From the NCBI GenBank assembly GCA_009774145.1, contig VSND01000059.1, forward strand, positions 1 through 28,838: a stretch of 28,838 bases of DNA, written 5' to 3'. Positions 8,637 to 16,176 of the stretch are shown in pieces. The notes beneath the pieces are model-generated. The model was not told the origin of the DNA and ran no database searches. It saw only the letters and a list, made by a program, of their open reading frames with translations. The DNA comes from Lachnospiraceae bacterium. GTDB lineage: Bacteria; Bacillota; Clostridia; Lachnospirales; Lachnospiraceae. Positions within the stretch are counted from its first letter, which is position 1, and every line of letters starts with the position of its first letter. The position numbers were made by a program, and so were the translations under genes.

Positions 8637-8740
8637 TTATTTTGTTAAATGGTTTTTAAAAATAAAAGAGCAGAATTCTTTGTCTAAACTGCATTTAGAC
8701 AGAGAATCCTGCTCCTTTACTAAACCATTTAACAAAATAA
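8637..8740. mobile_element. 104-bp palindromic MITE-like element with 19-bp perfect terminal inverted repeats and TTTCT target duplication
   Basis: The ends 8637-8655 and 8722-8740 are perfect 19-bp inverted repeats (TTATTTTGTTAAATGGTTT). Inside is a second inverted repeat, 8668-8688 against 8694-8714 (21 bp with one A/C mismatch and one G-T wobble, 5-base loop). The unit is flanked on both sides by TTTCT (8632-8636 and 8741-8745), as expected for a 5-bp target-site duplication. It encodes no protein. On the minus strand the inner stem is followed by TTTTATTTTT, so it would also act as a rho-independent terminator protecting the cas promoter from upstream reading. The MITE call is inference from structure. 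Confidence 0.75.
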
Positions 8741-8837
8741 TTTCTACTCACGCATCCTGTGCGACCTGCTTCAAGTGTTCAAAGCTTACCACACCCGTTT
8801 CACTTTGTCCAGTATCAACCCTGAATTTCACCCACAA

Positions 8838-8907
8838 ACTACCGCAGTAGTATTGACATACGAAAAAATCTGAGCTATCCTCCAGTTATACAAACTACTC
8901 CAGTCTT
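8838..8907 (+). promoter_or_regulatory. promoter with BlaI-type operators in front of the truncated blaI-like gene
   Basis: A consensus promoter is present: TTGACA at 8853-8858, 17-base spacer, TATCCT at 8876-8881. Immediately upstream, and overlapping toward the -35, is the perfect dyad ACTAC-N4-GTAGT (8838-8851). This resembles the operators bound by BlaI/MecI-family repressors. A second, imperfect copy (ACTAC-N4-GTCTT, 8894-8907) lies just after the expected transcription start. The layout suggests autoregulation by the BlaI-like protein encoded downstream. Confidence 0.7.
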
Positions 8908-8927
8908 ATAGAGAAGAATATGCACCG

Positions 8928-9119
8928 ATGTCTGTAAAACTTTTTGATTCGGAACGGAAGATCATGAACGTCCTCTGGAAGGAGGGCGACTGCACCGCCA
9001 AATACATCTCCGATGTCCTGAAGGAAGAGGTGGGCTGGAACATGAACACCACCTACACCCTTATCAAACGCTGTATCAAAAAAGGCGCCATCGAACGCTC
9101 GGAACCGCATTTTCTGTGA
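8928..9119 (+). pseudogene. BlaI/MecI/CopY-family repressor, truncated after the DNA-binding domain
   Basis: The 63-residue product MSVKLFDSERKIMNVLWKEG followed by YISDVLKEEVGWNMNTTYTL and IKRCIKKGAIERSEPHF is the winged-helix domain of BlaI/MecI penicillinase-type repressors. Family members are about 120-130 residues; the C-terminal dimerisation domain with the protease cleavage site is absent, and the stop is followed by unrelated sequence. Its promoter carries matching operators. No BlaR-type sensor protease is nearby. It could be a remnant, or a short DNA-binding protein that still occupies the operator weakly. The Cu/Zn SOD-like gene further downstream may once have been its target. Confidence 0.75.
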
Positions 9120-9198
9120 TCTTGCCTGGAATGACTGTCAGGTTCCTCTGGCCCCCGAAGAACAGGCTTTCGTACAAACCTCCATCCGTCTCTCCTGC

Positions 9199-9579
9199 AT
9201 GGAGAATGCAAAACTTGTGCAAAGTCATTATACCGGGCAGCCCGAGGAAGATCCCATGATTGACGAACGCCTCCTGCCCAAACAGACCGCAGACGGAACG
9301 GCATGCTGCGACCTCTACTGTCAGTTTTTCTGGCATATCGCCGACAGGGATCAGCTGACCGTCCGCCAGAGGGACCAGGCAGCGGGAGGCCTTCTTGCGG
9401 CTGTCTGGAACTTCTGTGAAGAGACTGACCTTAACGAAGTGCCGGATCTGACAAAAGAAGAAGTCGTGTCGCTTCTTGGCGATCTTGCCCGGGAGTACAG
9501 CACCGACCTGATCACCCTTTCTGTCCGTGAAGACGGTATTGGATTTGAAACCATGGATAAACGGGAACTTCGGTACTGA
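9199..9579 (+). CDS. unrecognised ORF, possibly the 3' part of a gene broken by the blaI deletion
   Basis: I do not recognise this 126-residue acidic protein (for example DLYCQFFWHIADRDQLTVRQ, then FCEETDLNEVPDLTKEEVVS). The frame stays open upstream of the ATG back to about the end of the blaI fragment (reading CDLAWNDCQVPLAPEEQAFV), and no ribosome site precedes 9199. It is therefore more likely the C-terminal part of a longer gene joined to the blaI head by a deletion than a complete gene. It shows no membrane segment and no obvious motif. It lies on the same strand as blaI and the SOD-like gene. Confidence 0.4.
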   Translation: MENAKLVQSHYTGQPEEDPMIDERLLPKQTADGTACCDLYCQFFWHIADRDQLTVRQRDQAAGGLLAAVWNFCEETDLNEVPDLTKEEVVSLLGDLAREYSTDLITLSVREDGIGFETMDKRELRY

Positions 9580-9678
9580 TACGGCGGCAGCCATTATGAG
9601 ACCATCGTCCCCGGTCACACTATAACTTACAGGAACTTTTCTGCATATACTGGATAAAAAAGAATTCGTGAGGTATCC

Positions 9679-10173
9679 ATGTATCAGTCTACACCTGCTT
9701 CTCATTTTCAGTATCTCCTGGCCCATGCGGCGCCTGCCGCTGTCGCATGGATCCAGGGGAATGCTTCCCAGCCCCAGCTTGCAGGATCTGTAAAATTTTA
9801 TCAGACCTCTTACGGCGGAGTCCTGATAGCAGCCGAAATCTTCGGGCTTCCCAATATCCATATACAGGGTTCCGGCAATTTCTACGGTATGCATATTCAT
9901 GAATACGGGAACTGCAGCATACCTTTTGACCAGACCGGAAATCATTACAATCCCGACCACATGCCCCATCCTCAGCATGCCGGAGACCTTCCCCCTCTTC
10001 TGGGCAATCAGGGCTATGCATATCAGGTGTTTTATGACAAACGGTTCTTCGTCGATGCCATCCTCGGAAGATCTGTGGTCATTCACAGTATGGCAGATGA
10101 TTTTACCAGTCAGCCTTCCGGCAACTCCGGTGAAAAGATCGGATGCGGAATCATCCAGGCGGTAACCGACTGA
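9679..10173 (+). CDS. Cu/Zn superoxide dismutase-family protein, cytoplasmic form
   Basis: Cu/Zn SODs disproportionate superoxide. The 164-residue product has the metal-site layout: H72 and H74 in GMHIHEYGNCS, bridging H89 in TGNHYNP, zinc ligands among H97/H100 and D103 in HPQHAGD, and copper ligand H136 in VVIHSMADDF. The two disulfide cysteines correspond to C79 and C156. The active-site arginine that guides superoxide (human Arg143) aligns with K153 in GEKIGCGII, which may lower activity. There is no signal peptide, unlike most bacterial Cu/Zn SODs, so it would act in the cytoplasm. GAGG lies 6 bases before the ATG. A terminator follows at 10238. Confidence 0.85.
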   Translation: MYQSTPASHFQYLLAHAAPAAVAWIQGNASQPQLAGSVKFYQTSYGGVLIAAEIFGLPNIHIQGSGNFYGMHIHEYGNCSIPFDQTGNHYNPDHMPHPQHAGDLPPLLGNQGYAYQVFYDKRFFVDAILGRSVVIHSMADDFTSQPSGNSGEKIGCGIIQAVTD

Positions 10174-10237
10174 CGCCTGCATGAACAGGGCTTCGGACTG
10201 AAAAACATAAAGCAGAAAAACAACTGCATACAAAAAA

Positions 10238-10260
10238 AAGAGGCAGCGCTGCTGTCTCTT
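10238..10260. terminator. bidirectional rho-independent terminator
   Basis: A 10-bp stem (10238-10247 with 10251-10260, one G-T pair) with a 3-base loop is followed on the plus strand by CTTTTC, and on the minus strand by eight T residues. It lies between the SOD-like gene (plus) and the damaged AAA-ATPase (minus, stop at 10281-10283) and can terminate both. Confidence 0.85.
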
Positions 10261-10280
10261 CTTTTCTGCATCGGAACCGG

Positions 10281-10945
10281 TCAGATTATCCAATCAGCAC
10301 TCTCTTTCCTGTCAATCGTTGTGCAGAATTTCCTGCCTTTCAAAAATTCCTCCATGGTCTCTTTTATCTTCGGACTCCCTTCACGGACCAGCTTTTCCAC
10401 CAGACTGTTGCTGCTGGTATTCGCCCAATAACTGGAAAATCTCTGTAAGCGTCTGATGTAGTTGTGATCACCGTCAGATTATTCAGATCTGAAAAAACCG
10501 ATTCTTTGCTGATTCTTGTAATTCCAGTCATAACCGCCCGGAAGAGATAAGGATTGGTTTTAAAAGTTGAGTTAAAAAGGCTTCTGATAAAAGCGGTCAT
10601 TTCATCCCAGTACCCGTTCACATAAGCTTCCTGCATGGGCGTATCATATTCATCCAGCAGAATGATTGCCTTTTTTCCATAGTAACGGGAAAGAAATAGT
10701 GACAGCATCTTTAAAGACAGAGTAATCGTGCCGTTATCCGGATCGGCAGAGAGTTTTCGAACGTCTTCCTTTTCATCTTCTGCCAGAAAATCGCTGTCCA
10801 GTAAAAACCGGTATTTCTCAAAGGCCATTTTTATGATCTGGCAGATTTTTTCTCTTGCTGCAGAAAATGATACTTCTTTTACATCAGCAAAACCAAGGGC
10901 AATCACCGGATAAGTTCCCTGTAGCTCCCGGCGGCTGAACCGCGG
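10281..10945 (-). pseudogene. AAA-ATPase family pseudogene lacking its N-terminus and carrying an internal deletion
   Basis: The readable part (10364-10906) encodes LQGTYPVIALGFADVKE, the Walker B-like AIILLDEYDTPMQEA, and the conserved GITRISKESVFSDLNNLTVI. After TTTSDAY the frame shifts: another frame continues SYWANTSSNSLVEKLVREG and then GRKFCTTID, the characteristic later part of the same family, to a TGA at 10281-10283. The join removes roughly 40 residues and all of the C-terminal domain beyond. The Walker A N-terminal part is absent: the match begins at about 10945, directly after the neighbouring gene's stop. The gene is therefore dead. It is the second of three broken copies of this family in the window. 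Confidence 0.8.
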
Positions 10946-10948
10946 CTT

Positions 10949-12505
10949 TTATTCATACGGAAATCTGCATCCGACCGTGTATATGGGGATCGAATACATG
11001 TTTTTTCTGACTCCTCCCCTTGTTTTTCCCGCCAGATATCCTTTGTCGATCTTGTGATCCTTTAAATATACAGACAGAGATACCGGATGCTCACCATCAG
11101 ATGCCTTAATTTCCAGACCGTATTTTACATCATCCCTGTCCACGATCATAAAATCCAGTTCATGTTCGTTATAGACAGAGCAGCAGGGTTTATTTCCTTT
11201 CACGATGTCCTTTTTGTATAGTCTGTATAATTCCGTGTATGCAAAATTTTCCGTCAATATGCCTTTGATGGTCTGATTATCCACCGGTGTCATTCTGGAA
11301 ATACAGTTTGCCAGTCCGCAGTCCATAAAATAAAAACGTCTCTCATGCAGCACCTGCGAAACTTCCCCCTGATTGTACAAGTCGCAGCTTCCTATGATAT
11401 TGGAATACTTTAACCAGGATATCGCTGTACTTACCTCACTCCTGCTTACATGTTCCTTTGTTGACTCCCTGACAAACCCCGTAATACTCTCTATATCTTT
11501 TGCAGATGTCCCCTTTTTCTCATATGCAATCGTCCGGAATGCCTCTTTATATACATTTTCAAAGATGATCCTGCTCTTTCCTGTGGAATCTGCAAAATAG
11601 GCTTCTGATTCTTCTGTAAAGGTTTCGATCAGTTTTTCAATGATGTTGATGCACATCTCCACATCCCGGCTCTTTACATATTCAGAGACCACCGACGGAT
11701 ACCCTCCGATCTGCACATAGATCCGGTACAGTCCATAAAGCTCCTGATATTTTTCCGATGTGTCCCTTCCATGGATATCTACCGTTTCCAGAGTTTCTCT
11801 GCAGCCGAACGCACCGCAAAATTCTGAAAACGATAATGGAAGCAGTTCTACGGTCCAGACATTTCCTGCCGGCCTAAAATATCGGGAATTCAACGTTTTT
11901 CCCAAGTAACTGCCCGTTACTGCCACGTCGCAGTCCAGACTGCTCTGTAATGCTCTGATACTGTTGTAAATACTGCTGCTTTCCTGAATCTCATCCACGA
12001 TCAGCATGGTATTTGGGGAATTGTCAAATTCCTCCAGTTTCATCTCCCTGCAATACCTGCGCACTCCAAGGGATATGTCGTTACGGAAGACGCATCTTTC
12101 AAATAAATCGCTCACACCTGGCTGAGCCAGATTTACATAGATGATCTGTTCATAGTTTTTATATGCAAATTTCAGTAATTCCGTGGTTTTTCCAACCTGT
12201 CTTGCTCCGGTTACATACAGGACCGTATCACGTCTGTGCTTTTTCCAGAACAGAAACTCCTTCTGTACGTCCCTTGGCAGACGGTTTTTATCCGCCAATC
12301 CCCGATACAGCTGTGCATGAACCTCTGATTTTTGCACAACCGGCAGGCTCCCGTCCGCAGATTCAATCACATTTTTGTCTGTTATTTTTACATTCTCAAA
12401 CAGATCGATATTACTTATCACATTACAGCAGGTATAATATTTTTGATCTGCAAGGAAACCGCATGTTTTATTGCTGCTGTTTTTTACTCTATGTGTGATA
12501 TACAT
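10949..12505 (-). CDS. AAA+ ATPase with DUF4143 C-terminal domain (ATP-binding protein)
   Basis: The 518-residue protein has an N-terminal region of about 75 residues, then an AAA domain with Walker A GARQVGKTT (100-108), Walker B LIVDEIQES (168-176) and VTGSYLG sensor region near 196-202. The C-terminal half has the DUF4143 look: LPLSFSEFC, FYFMDCGLANCISRM, ENFAYTELYRLY, then a PD-(D/E)XK-like core HELDFMIV and YGLEIKASDG. Such proteins are widespread in gut Firmicutes and Bacteroidota; their role is not established and links to toxin-antitoxin or defence are speculative. It is complete, with a consensus promoter about 110 bases upstream and a weak ribosome site. Its 3' end abuts the AAA-ATPase pseudogene. 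Confidence 0.88.
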   Translation of the reverse strand: MYITHRVKNSSNKTCGFLADQKYYTCCNVISNIDLFENVKITDKNVIESADGSLPVVQKSEVHAQLYRGLADKNRLPRDVQKEFLFWKKHRRDTVLYVTGARQVGKTTELLKFAYKNYEQIIYVNLAQPGVSDLFERCVFRNDISLGVRRYCREMKLEEFDNSPNTMLIVDEIQESSSIYNSIRALQSSLDCDVAVTGSYLGKTLNSRYFRPAGNVWTVELLPLSFSEFCGAFGCRETLETVDIHGRDTSEKYQELYGLYRIYVQIGGYPSVVSEYVKSRDVEMCINIIEKLIETFTEESEAYFADSTGKSRIIFENVYKEAFRTIAYEKKGTSAKDIESITGFVRESTKEHVSRSEVSTAISWLKYSNIIGSCDLYNQGEVSQVLHERRFYFMDCGLANCISRMTPVDNQTIKGILTENFAYTELYRLYKKDIVKGNKPCCSVYNEHELDFMIVDRDDVKYGLEIKASDGEHPVSLSVYLKDHKIDKGYLAGKTRGGVRKNMYSIPIYTVGCRFPYE

Positions 12506-12624
12506 ATGATTCTGCCCCCGACTTTCTCGCGTTATCGCCCGATCCGGTATCCCCTGCCGTCCATCTCTGTGCCGGACTGCCCCTTTGGACCTTCGAAAAA
12601 CATCCGCTCTGACTAACTGCTATT

Positions 12625-12654
12625 ATTATAAGAGGTTCGTCATTTGTTTGTCAA
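12625..12654 (-). promoter_or_regulatory. consensus promoter of the DUF4143 ATPase gene
   Basis: On the minus strand a perfect TTGACA (12654-12649), an 18-base spacer and a perfect TATAAT (12630-12625) are found. The predicted leader to the ATG at 12505 is about 110 bases long; I saw no terminator hairpin or leader peptide in it. Confidence 0.8.
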
Positions 12655-12698
12655 CATAAGGACCTGTTTCCCGGACCACGGAAAATCCGAAATGCCCG

Positions 12699-15251
12699 CT
12701 ACGCCATCTCATCTTGCAGCGCATCAATAATATTTTCCCTCCGGATCCTGTTCGTGGCATACACCATGGTGACAAAGACGATGCCGAACACGCCCAGCAC
12801 ACTGACGGCAAGAGCGCCCCAGGGAAACTTGAAATACATCCCCTCCATCCTTTCCACGGACATCAGTGCCCGATAGATGAGAAAGGACAGGATTCCCGAA
12901 AGCGGCACCCCGTACATCAGTGTGCGCATCCCATAGAAGACACACTCAAAACGCATCATCCGGTTAAAACTGAGGTCAGACATTCCCACCGACCGGAGCA
13001 TGGCAAGCTCCCGCCGCCTGAGCCGGATATTCGTGGAGACCGTATTGAACACGTTGGCGACGGCGATCAAAGAGATCATAAATACAAACACATACATGAA
13101 CACATTGATCACAAAGCCCGCGTTTCGGAACAGATCAAAAGCAGACGCCAGATTATAGAAGAAATAATCTGCCATGATTCCCTGTTCCATGACGGTATCC
13201 TGAAGTCTCGCCAACGTCTGAGACGGCGTGTCTGTCCAGAACAGCATACCTTTCTGCACATCCCCGCCCAGGGGCTCCACCTCTGTAAACCGGTCTCTCA
13301 TCTCCATGGGTACCGTCATGACGAAGAACCAGTCCGGAACATTTTCAAACGTCGTATCCAGCGGATAGTTGTCGACAAACGATGCACGCACGGTCTTATC
13401 CTGCGCCCCCGAAGTCGAACGAAGGGTAAATGTCATCGTACTTCCGGTACACCAGGTCACATGCTCCCTGCTATCCACCGCACACATGAGCACCTTTGCA
13501 TCCGGCCCTTCGTATTCCTCCCGGGAGAACCCGAGCGTTTTCAGAAATTCATAATAGAGATCATCCTCAATGAACTGTGTATACAGGGGCACCTGCTGCG
13601 TCCTTCCTGTACTGTCGTCGCCCATCGCCTCCCGGTACGGCTTTAAAAAATCCTCCGGAAGCTCTTCCGTAACGGCAGAATAGACCGGATTGGCCTGCCA
13701 GGTGCTTCTCCTGACTCCCTCCGTCCGGCTAAGTCTCTCATAAAGTCCGGCAAATTCCTCATCGGACATATTTGCAGTGACAAAAGAGAGATCTCCGTCC
13801 GCCCCTTCCGCAGTAAGTTCCTTCATCAGCGTTTTCAGCGTCGTGTTAAAGGCGCTGCCGCACATCGTCAGAACCATGCTGAACGTCAGAGAGAGAATGA
13901 CGCCCCGATAACGTTTTTTGTTTCTTTTAAAATTCTTCAGTGCCAGCGCTCCCTCCAGACCGTAAAGCTTCCAGATCCGTTTCGGAACCCGGACCGCCTT
14001 CCCTTCTGTCCGAATCTCATTTGTCTGGCGGATGCATTCCAGCACCGGAATGCATGCCGCTTTTCTGGCCGGAATCCAGGCCGAAATCAGAATCGTGACC
14101 AGACTGACGGCCGCTGCACCTGTCAGGGCAGAGACAGATACCGCCAGCTCCATGGGCACGCCGCTTGTGGATATGGAGCCGAAATGCTCCGACACCACCG
14201 GAAGAAGAAGACGGATACTGCCGATTCCTGCCAGAATGCCAAAAGGAATTCCCATGGCCCCGATGCAGAGTCCTTCAAAAAGCACCGACTCCCGAAGCTG
14301 CCTGGAAGTTGCACCCACAGACATGAGAATGCCAAACTGATGGACCCGCTCGCTTAAGGATATATGAAAGGAATTATAGATCAAAAAGATCGAAGCGACC
14401 ATGATGATGACTGCCAGGACACCGCCGATCACATAGAAAAATGTCTGGAACAGCCGGTTATCCGTAATCCCCATAAACCGCAGCAGATTCTCGTTGACCG
14501 CACAGGAACCCCCGTTCTCATGCCCCGCCGCATACGCCTTTACTTTCCAGGGATCTGAAAGCCGTACAAAGACACTGTAACTGTCCGGCTGTACCTTCGC
14601 ATCCGCCCAGGTAACCGCCGTATAACCCGGTGCTTCATGCAGCTCAAATCCGGGTCTTTCATAGGTGCCGGTGACCAGATAAGTCCGTTTCTGACCATCC
14701 GTCAGTTTCTCTCCTTCCCGGTACGGATCGCACTGGGTCAGGATACTGCCCTCATACTCCCGCTGCCCCATGGACAGGGTAACAGACTCCCCCACCGGAA
14801 TCCGGACACCGGCTTTGATCGCCACATGGGACGGAATCAGGATCTCCCCGGAATTCTCTGGCATCCTGCCGGAAGTCAGGTGGATGGGCAGTTCCTCAAA
14901 GGCTTCCTCCCCGAAACCTGCGACGAAGAGATACGGTTTTTCTGCACTCTCTTCTTTGACATTATCCAGAAGTGCATAGCCCAGATTTTCATAACTGAAC
15001 GCTCCCGCCGCTTCCGGATCTTCCTTCCGCCCCTGCACAAAGGAAGCGTCCGTCTCTGAAAACACCACATGCCAGTCTCCGCCCTTTGCGATTTCCACAT
15101 TGATCATGTACTGCATCAGAGAAGTTCCAAAGGTGACGATCCCCGTGAACAAGGCGGCTGACAGAACCACTCCCAGAACCGTCACCAGAGTACGCGTCCG
15201 GTTCCGCATCAGCCCCTGAAGGGCAACTTTATGAAAGATGTTCATTCTCAT
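12699..15251 (-). CDS. FtsX-like ABC transporter permease, module 1
   Basis: The 850-residue membrane protein has two homologous halves, each with one leading transmembrane helix, a large extracellular region and three further helices: TM near 20-45, 265-300, 325-355, 370-400, 450-475, 720-750, 770-795 and 805-835. This is the MacB/FtsX-type duplicated permease, larger than the ten-helix BceB class. Helix-flanking repeats such as VHQFGILMSVGAT and RRRELAMLRSVGMS mark both FtsX domains. The start ATG overlaps the ATPase stop as ATGA. With the ATPase and the upstream two-component genes it forms one module. Likely roles are export, or sensing and removal of antimicrobial peptides at the envelope; substrate unknown. 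Confidence 0.92.
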   Translation of the reverse strand: MRMNIFHKVALQGLMRNRTRTLVTVLGVVLSAALFTGIVTFGTSLMQYMINVEIAKGGDWHVVFSETDASFVQGRKEDPEAAGAFSYENLGYALLDNVKEESAEKPYLFVAGFGEEAFEELPIHLTSGRMPENSGEILIPSHVAIKAGVRIPVGESVTLSMGQREYEGSILTQCDPYREGEKLTDGQKRTYLVTGTYERPGFELHEAPGYTAVTWADAKVQPDSYSVFVRLSDPWKVKAYAAGHENGGSCAVNENLLRFMGITDNRLFQTFFYVIGGVLAVIIMVASIFLIYNSFHISLSERVHQFGILMSVGATSRQLRESVLFEGLCIGAMGIPFGILAGIGSIRLLLPVVSEHFGSISTSGVPMELAVSVSALTGAAAVSLVTILISAWIPARKAACIPVLECIRQTNEIRTEGKAVRVPKRIWKLYGLEGALALKNFKRNKKRYRGVILSLTFSMVLTMCGSAFNTTLKTLMKELTAEGADGDLSFVTANMSDEEFAGLYERLSRTEGVRRSTWQANPVYSAVTEELPEDFLKPYREAMGDDSTGRTQQVPLYTQFIEDDLYYEFLKTLGFSREEYEGPDAKVLMCAVDSREHVTWCTGSTMTFTLRSTSGAQDKTVRASFVDNYPLDTTFENVPDWFFVMTVPMEMRDRFTEVEPLGGDVQKGMLFWTDTPSQTLARLQDTVMEQGIMADYFFYNLASAFDLFRNAGFVINVFMYVFVFMISLIAVANVFNTVSTNIRLRRRELAMLRSVGMSDLSFNRMMRFECVFYGMRTLMYGVPLSGILSFLIYRALMSVERMEGMYFKFPWGALAVSVLGVFGIVFVTMVYATNRIRRENIIDALQDEMA

Positions 15252-15991
15252 GGCCGCTCCACCTTCCTTTCCCGTTTCACTGCACTCTGCCCCTCCATGC
15301 GCGCCGTCTTTCTCTTTTCTTTGCTGTCTCTCACCACTTTGCCGTCGGCAATGGTAACGATCCGTTCCGCCTGCAGGGCGATATTTTCATCATGGGTCAC
15401 CAAAAGCAGTGTCTGCCCGTATTTCTGGTTGCTCTCCTTTAAAAGCCGGACGATCTCCTGACCGTTTTTACTGTCCAGCGCGCCGGTTGGTTCATCCGCC
15501 AGCATGACTGCCGGCGCATTCATCAGTGCACGCCCGATGGCAACCCTCTGCTGCTGGCCTCCGGAAAGCTGGTTCGGCAGATGATTTTGCCTTTTCTCAA
15601 GTCCCAGAAGCTCCAGAAGCTCCCGAAGCCGTTTCTGATTGACCTTCCGCCGGTCCATCAGAACAGGCAGCGTAATATTTTCCACCACATTCAGGGTAGG
15701 GATCAGATTGTGAAACTGATAGATCAGCCCCACCTGACGCCTCCGGAAGATGGCAAGCTGTTCGCTGTTTCCGTCATAGATATCCTGCCCGTCCAGGCAG
15801 ATCTTTCCCTTTGTGGGTACATCCACCCCCGCAATCGCATGGAGCAGCGTGGATTTCCCCGAACCGGAGGAACCAATGATCGCAACAAATTCCCCTTTCT
15901 CCACCGTCAGGGACACATGATCCAGCGCCGTGACCTGATTCTCACCTTTTCCGTAAATCTTACACAGATTCTTTATTTCCAGAAATTCCAT
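15248..15991 (-). CDS. ABC transporter ATP-binding protein, module 1
   Basis: The 247-residue ATPase of the LolD/MacB class has Walker A GSSGSGKST (40-48), Q-loop around YQFHN, signature LSGGQQQR (142-149), Walker B VMLADEPTG with catalytic E167, and H-loop H200. It has a basic C-terminal tail of about 25 residues (SKEKRKTARMEG onward) not seen in module 2. A GGAGG lies about 9 bases before the ATG. It overlaps the permease gene by 4 bases and is separated from the kinase gene by a terminator and a regulated promoter, so it can be induced independently of the two-component genes. Confidence 0.95.
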   Translation of the reverse strand: MEFLEIKNLCKIYGKGENQVTALDHVSLTVEKGEFVAIIGSSGSGKSTLLHAIAGVDVPTKGKICLDGQDIYDGNSEQLAIFRRRQVGLIYQFHNLIPTLNVVENITLPVLMDRRKVNQKRLRELLELLGLEKRQNHLPNQLSGGQQQRVAIGRALMNAPAVMLADEPTGALDSKNGQEIVRLLKESNQKYGQTLLLVTHDENIALQAERIVTIADGKVVRDSKEKRKTARMEGQSAVKRERKVERP

Positions 15992-16036
15992 ATGTTACAA
16001 CCTCCTGTTATCGTCTGACACCTGCCTGATAATGAT

Positions 16037-16079
16037 ATCATAAAACTTTTTGCTTACATCTGCGTGACTTTTGTGTGAG
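16037..16079 (-). promoter_or_regulatory. probable response-regulator-activated promoter of transporter module 1
   Basis: On the minus strand a -10 candidate TATGAT (16042-16037) has no good -35. In its place are direct repeats CTCAC (16079-16075) and GTCAC (16068-16064) exactly 11 bases apart, the spacing typical of OmpR/PhoB-family binding sites. A further GTGACA lies just upstream. This suggests activation of the ATPase-permease pair by the neighbouring response regulator. It is inferred from sequence layout only. Confidence 0.55.
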
Positions 16080-16117
16080 AGTATTGTCACTTTTCGATTC
16101 CGGTATCTGTTTCCATG

Positions 16118-16150
16118 AAAAAACAGCCGAATATCTTACGACTGTTTTTT
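16118..16150 (-). terminator. rho-independent terminator after the module 1 kinase gene
   Basis: A 12-bp stem (16118-16129 with 16139-16150, one G-T pair) with a 9-base loop ends in six T residues on the minus strand, 27 bases after the kinase stop codon. The arms carry both A-run and T-run, so it can work in both directions. It separates RR-HK transcription from the ATPase-permease pair. Confidence 0.85.
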
Positions 16151-16176
16151 CAAAGCAATATATCACAATATTCCAT

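Noticed and set aside
8567..8927. CRISPR array or leader upstream of cas3
   Set aside because: Only a single palindromic unit is present; there are no regularly spaced direct repeats and the inverted-repeat structure fits a MITE.
9076..10293. 405-codon minus-strand open frame
   Set aside because: It is antisense to the SOD-like gene and the 9199 ORF, has no ribosome site and no recognisable domain.
12714..13646. 310-codon plus-strand open frame
   Set aside because: His/Arg-rich antisense shadow of the module 1 permease.
12699..15251. BceB-type ten-helix permease
   Set aside because: The protein is longer and has two equal halves, each with one helix, an extracellular domain and three helices (MacB/FtsX duplicated type) rather than the BceB layout.
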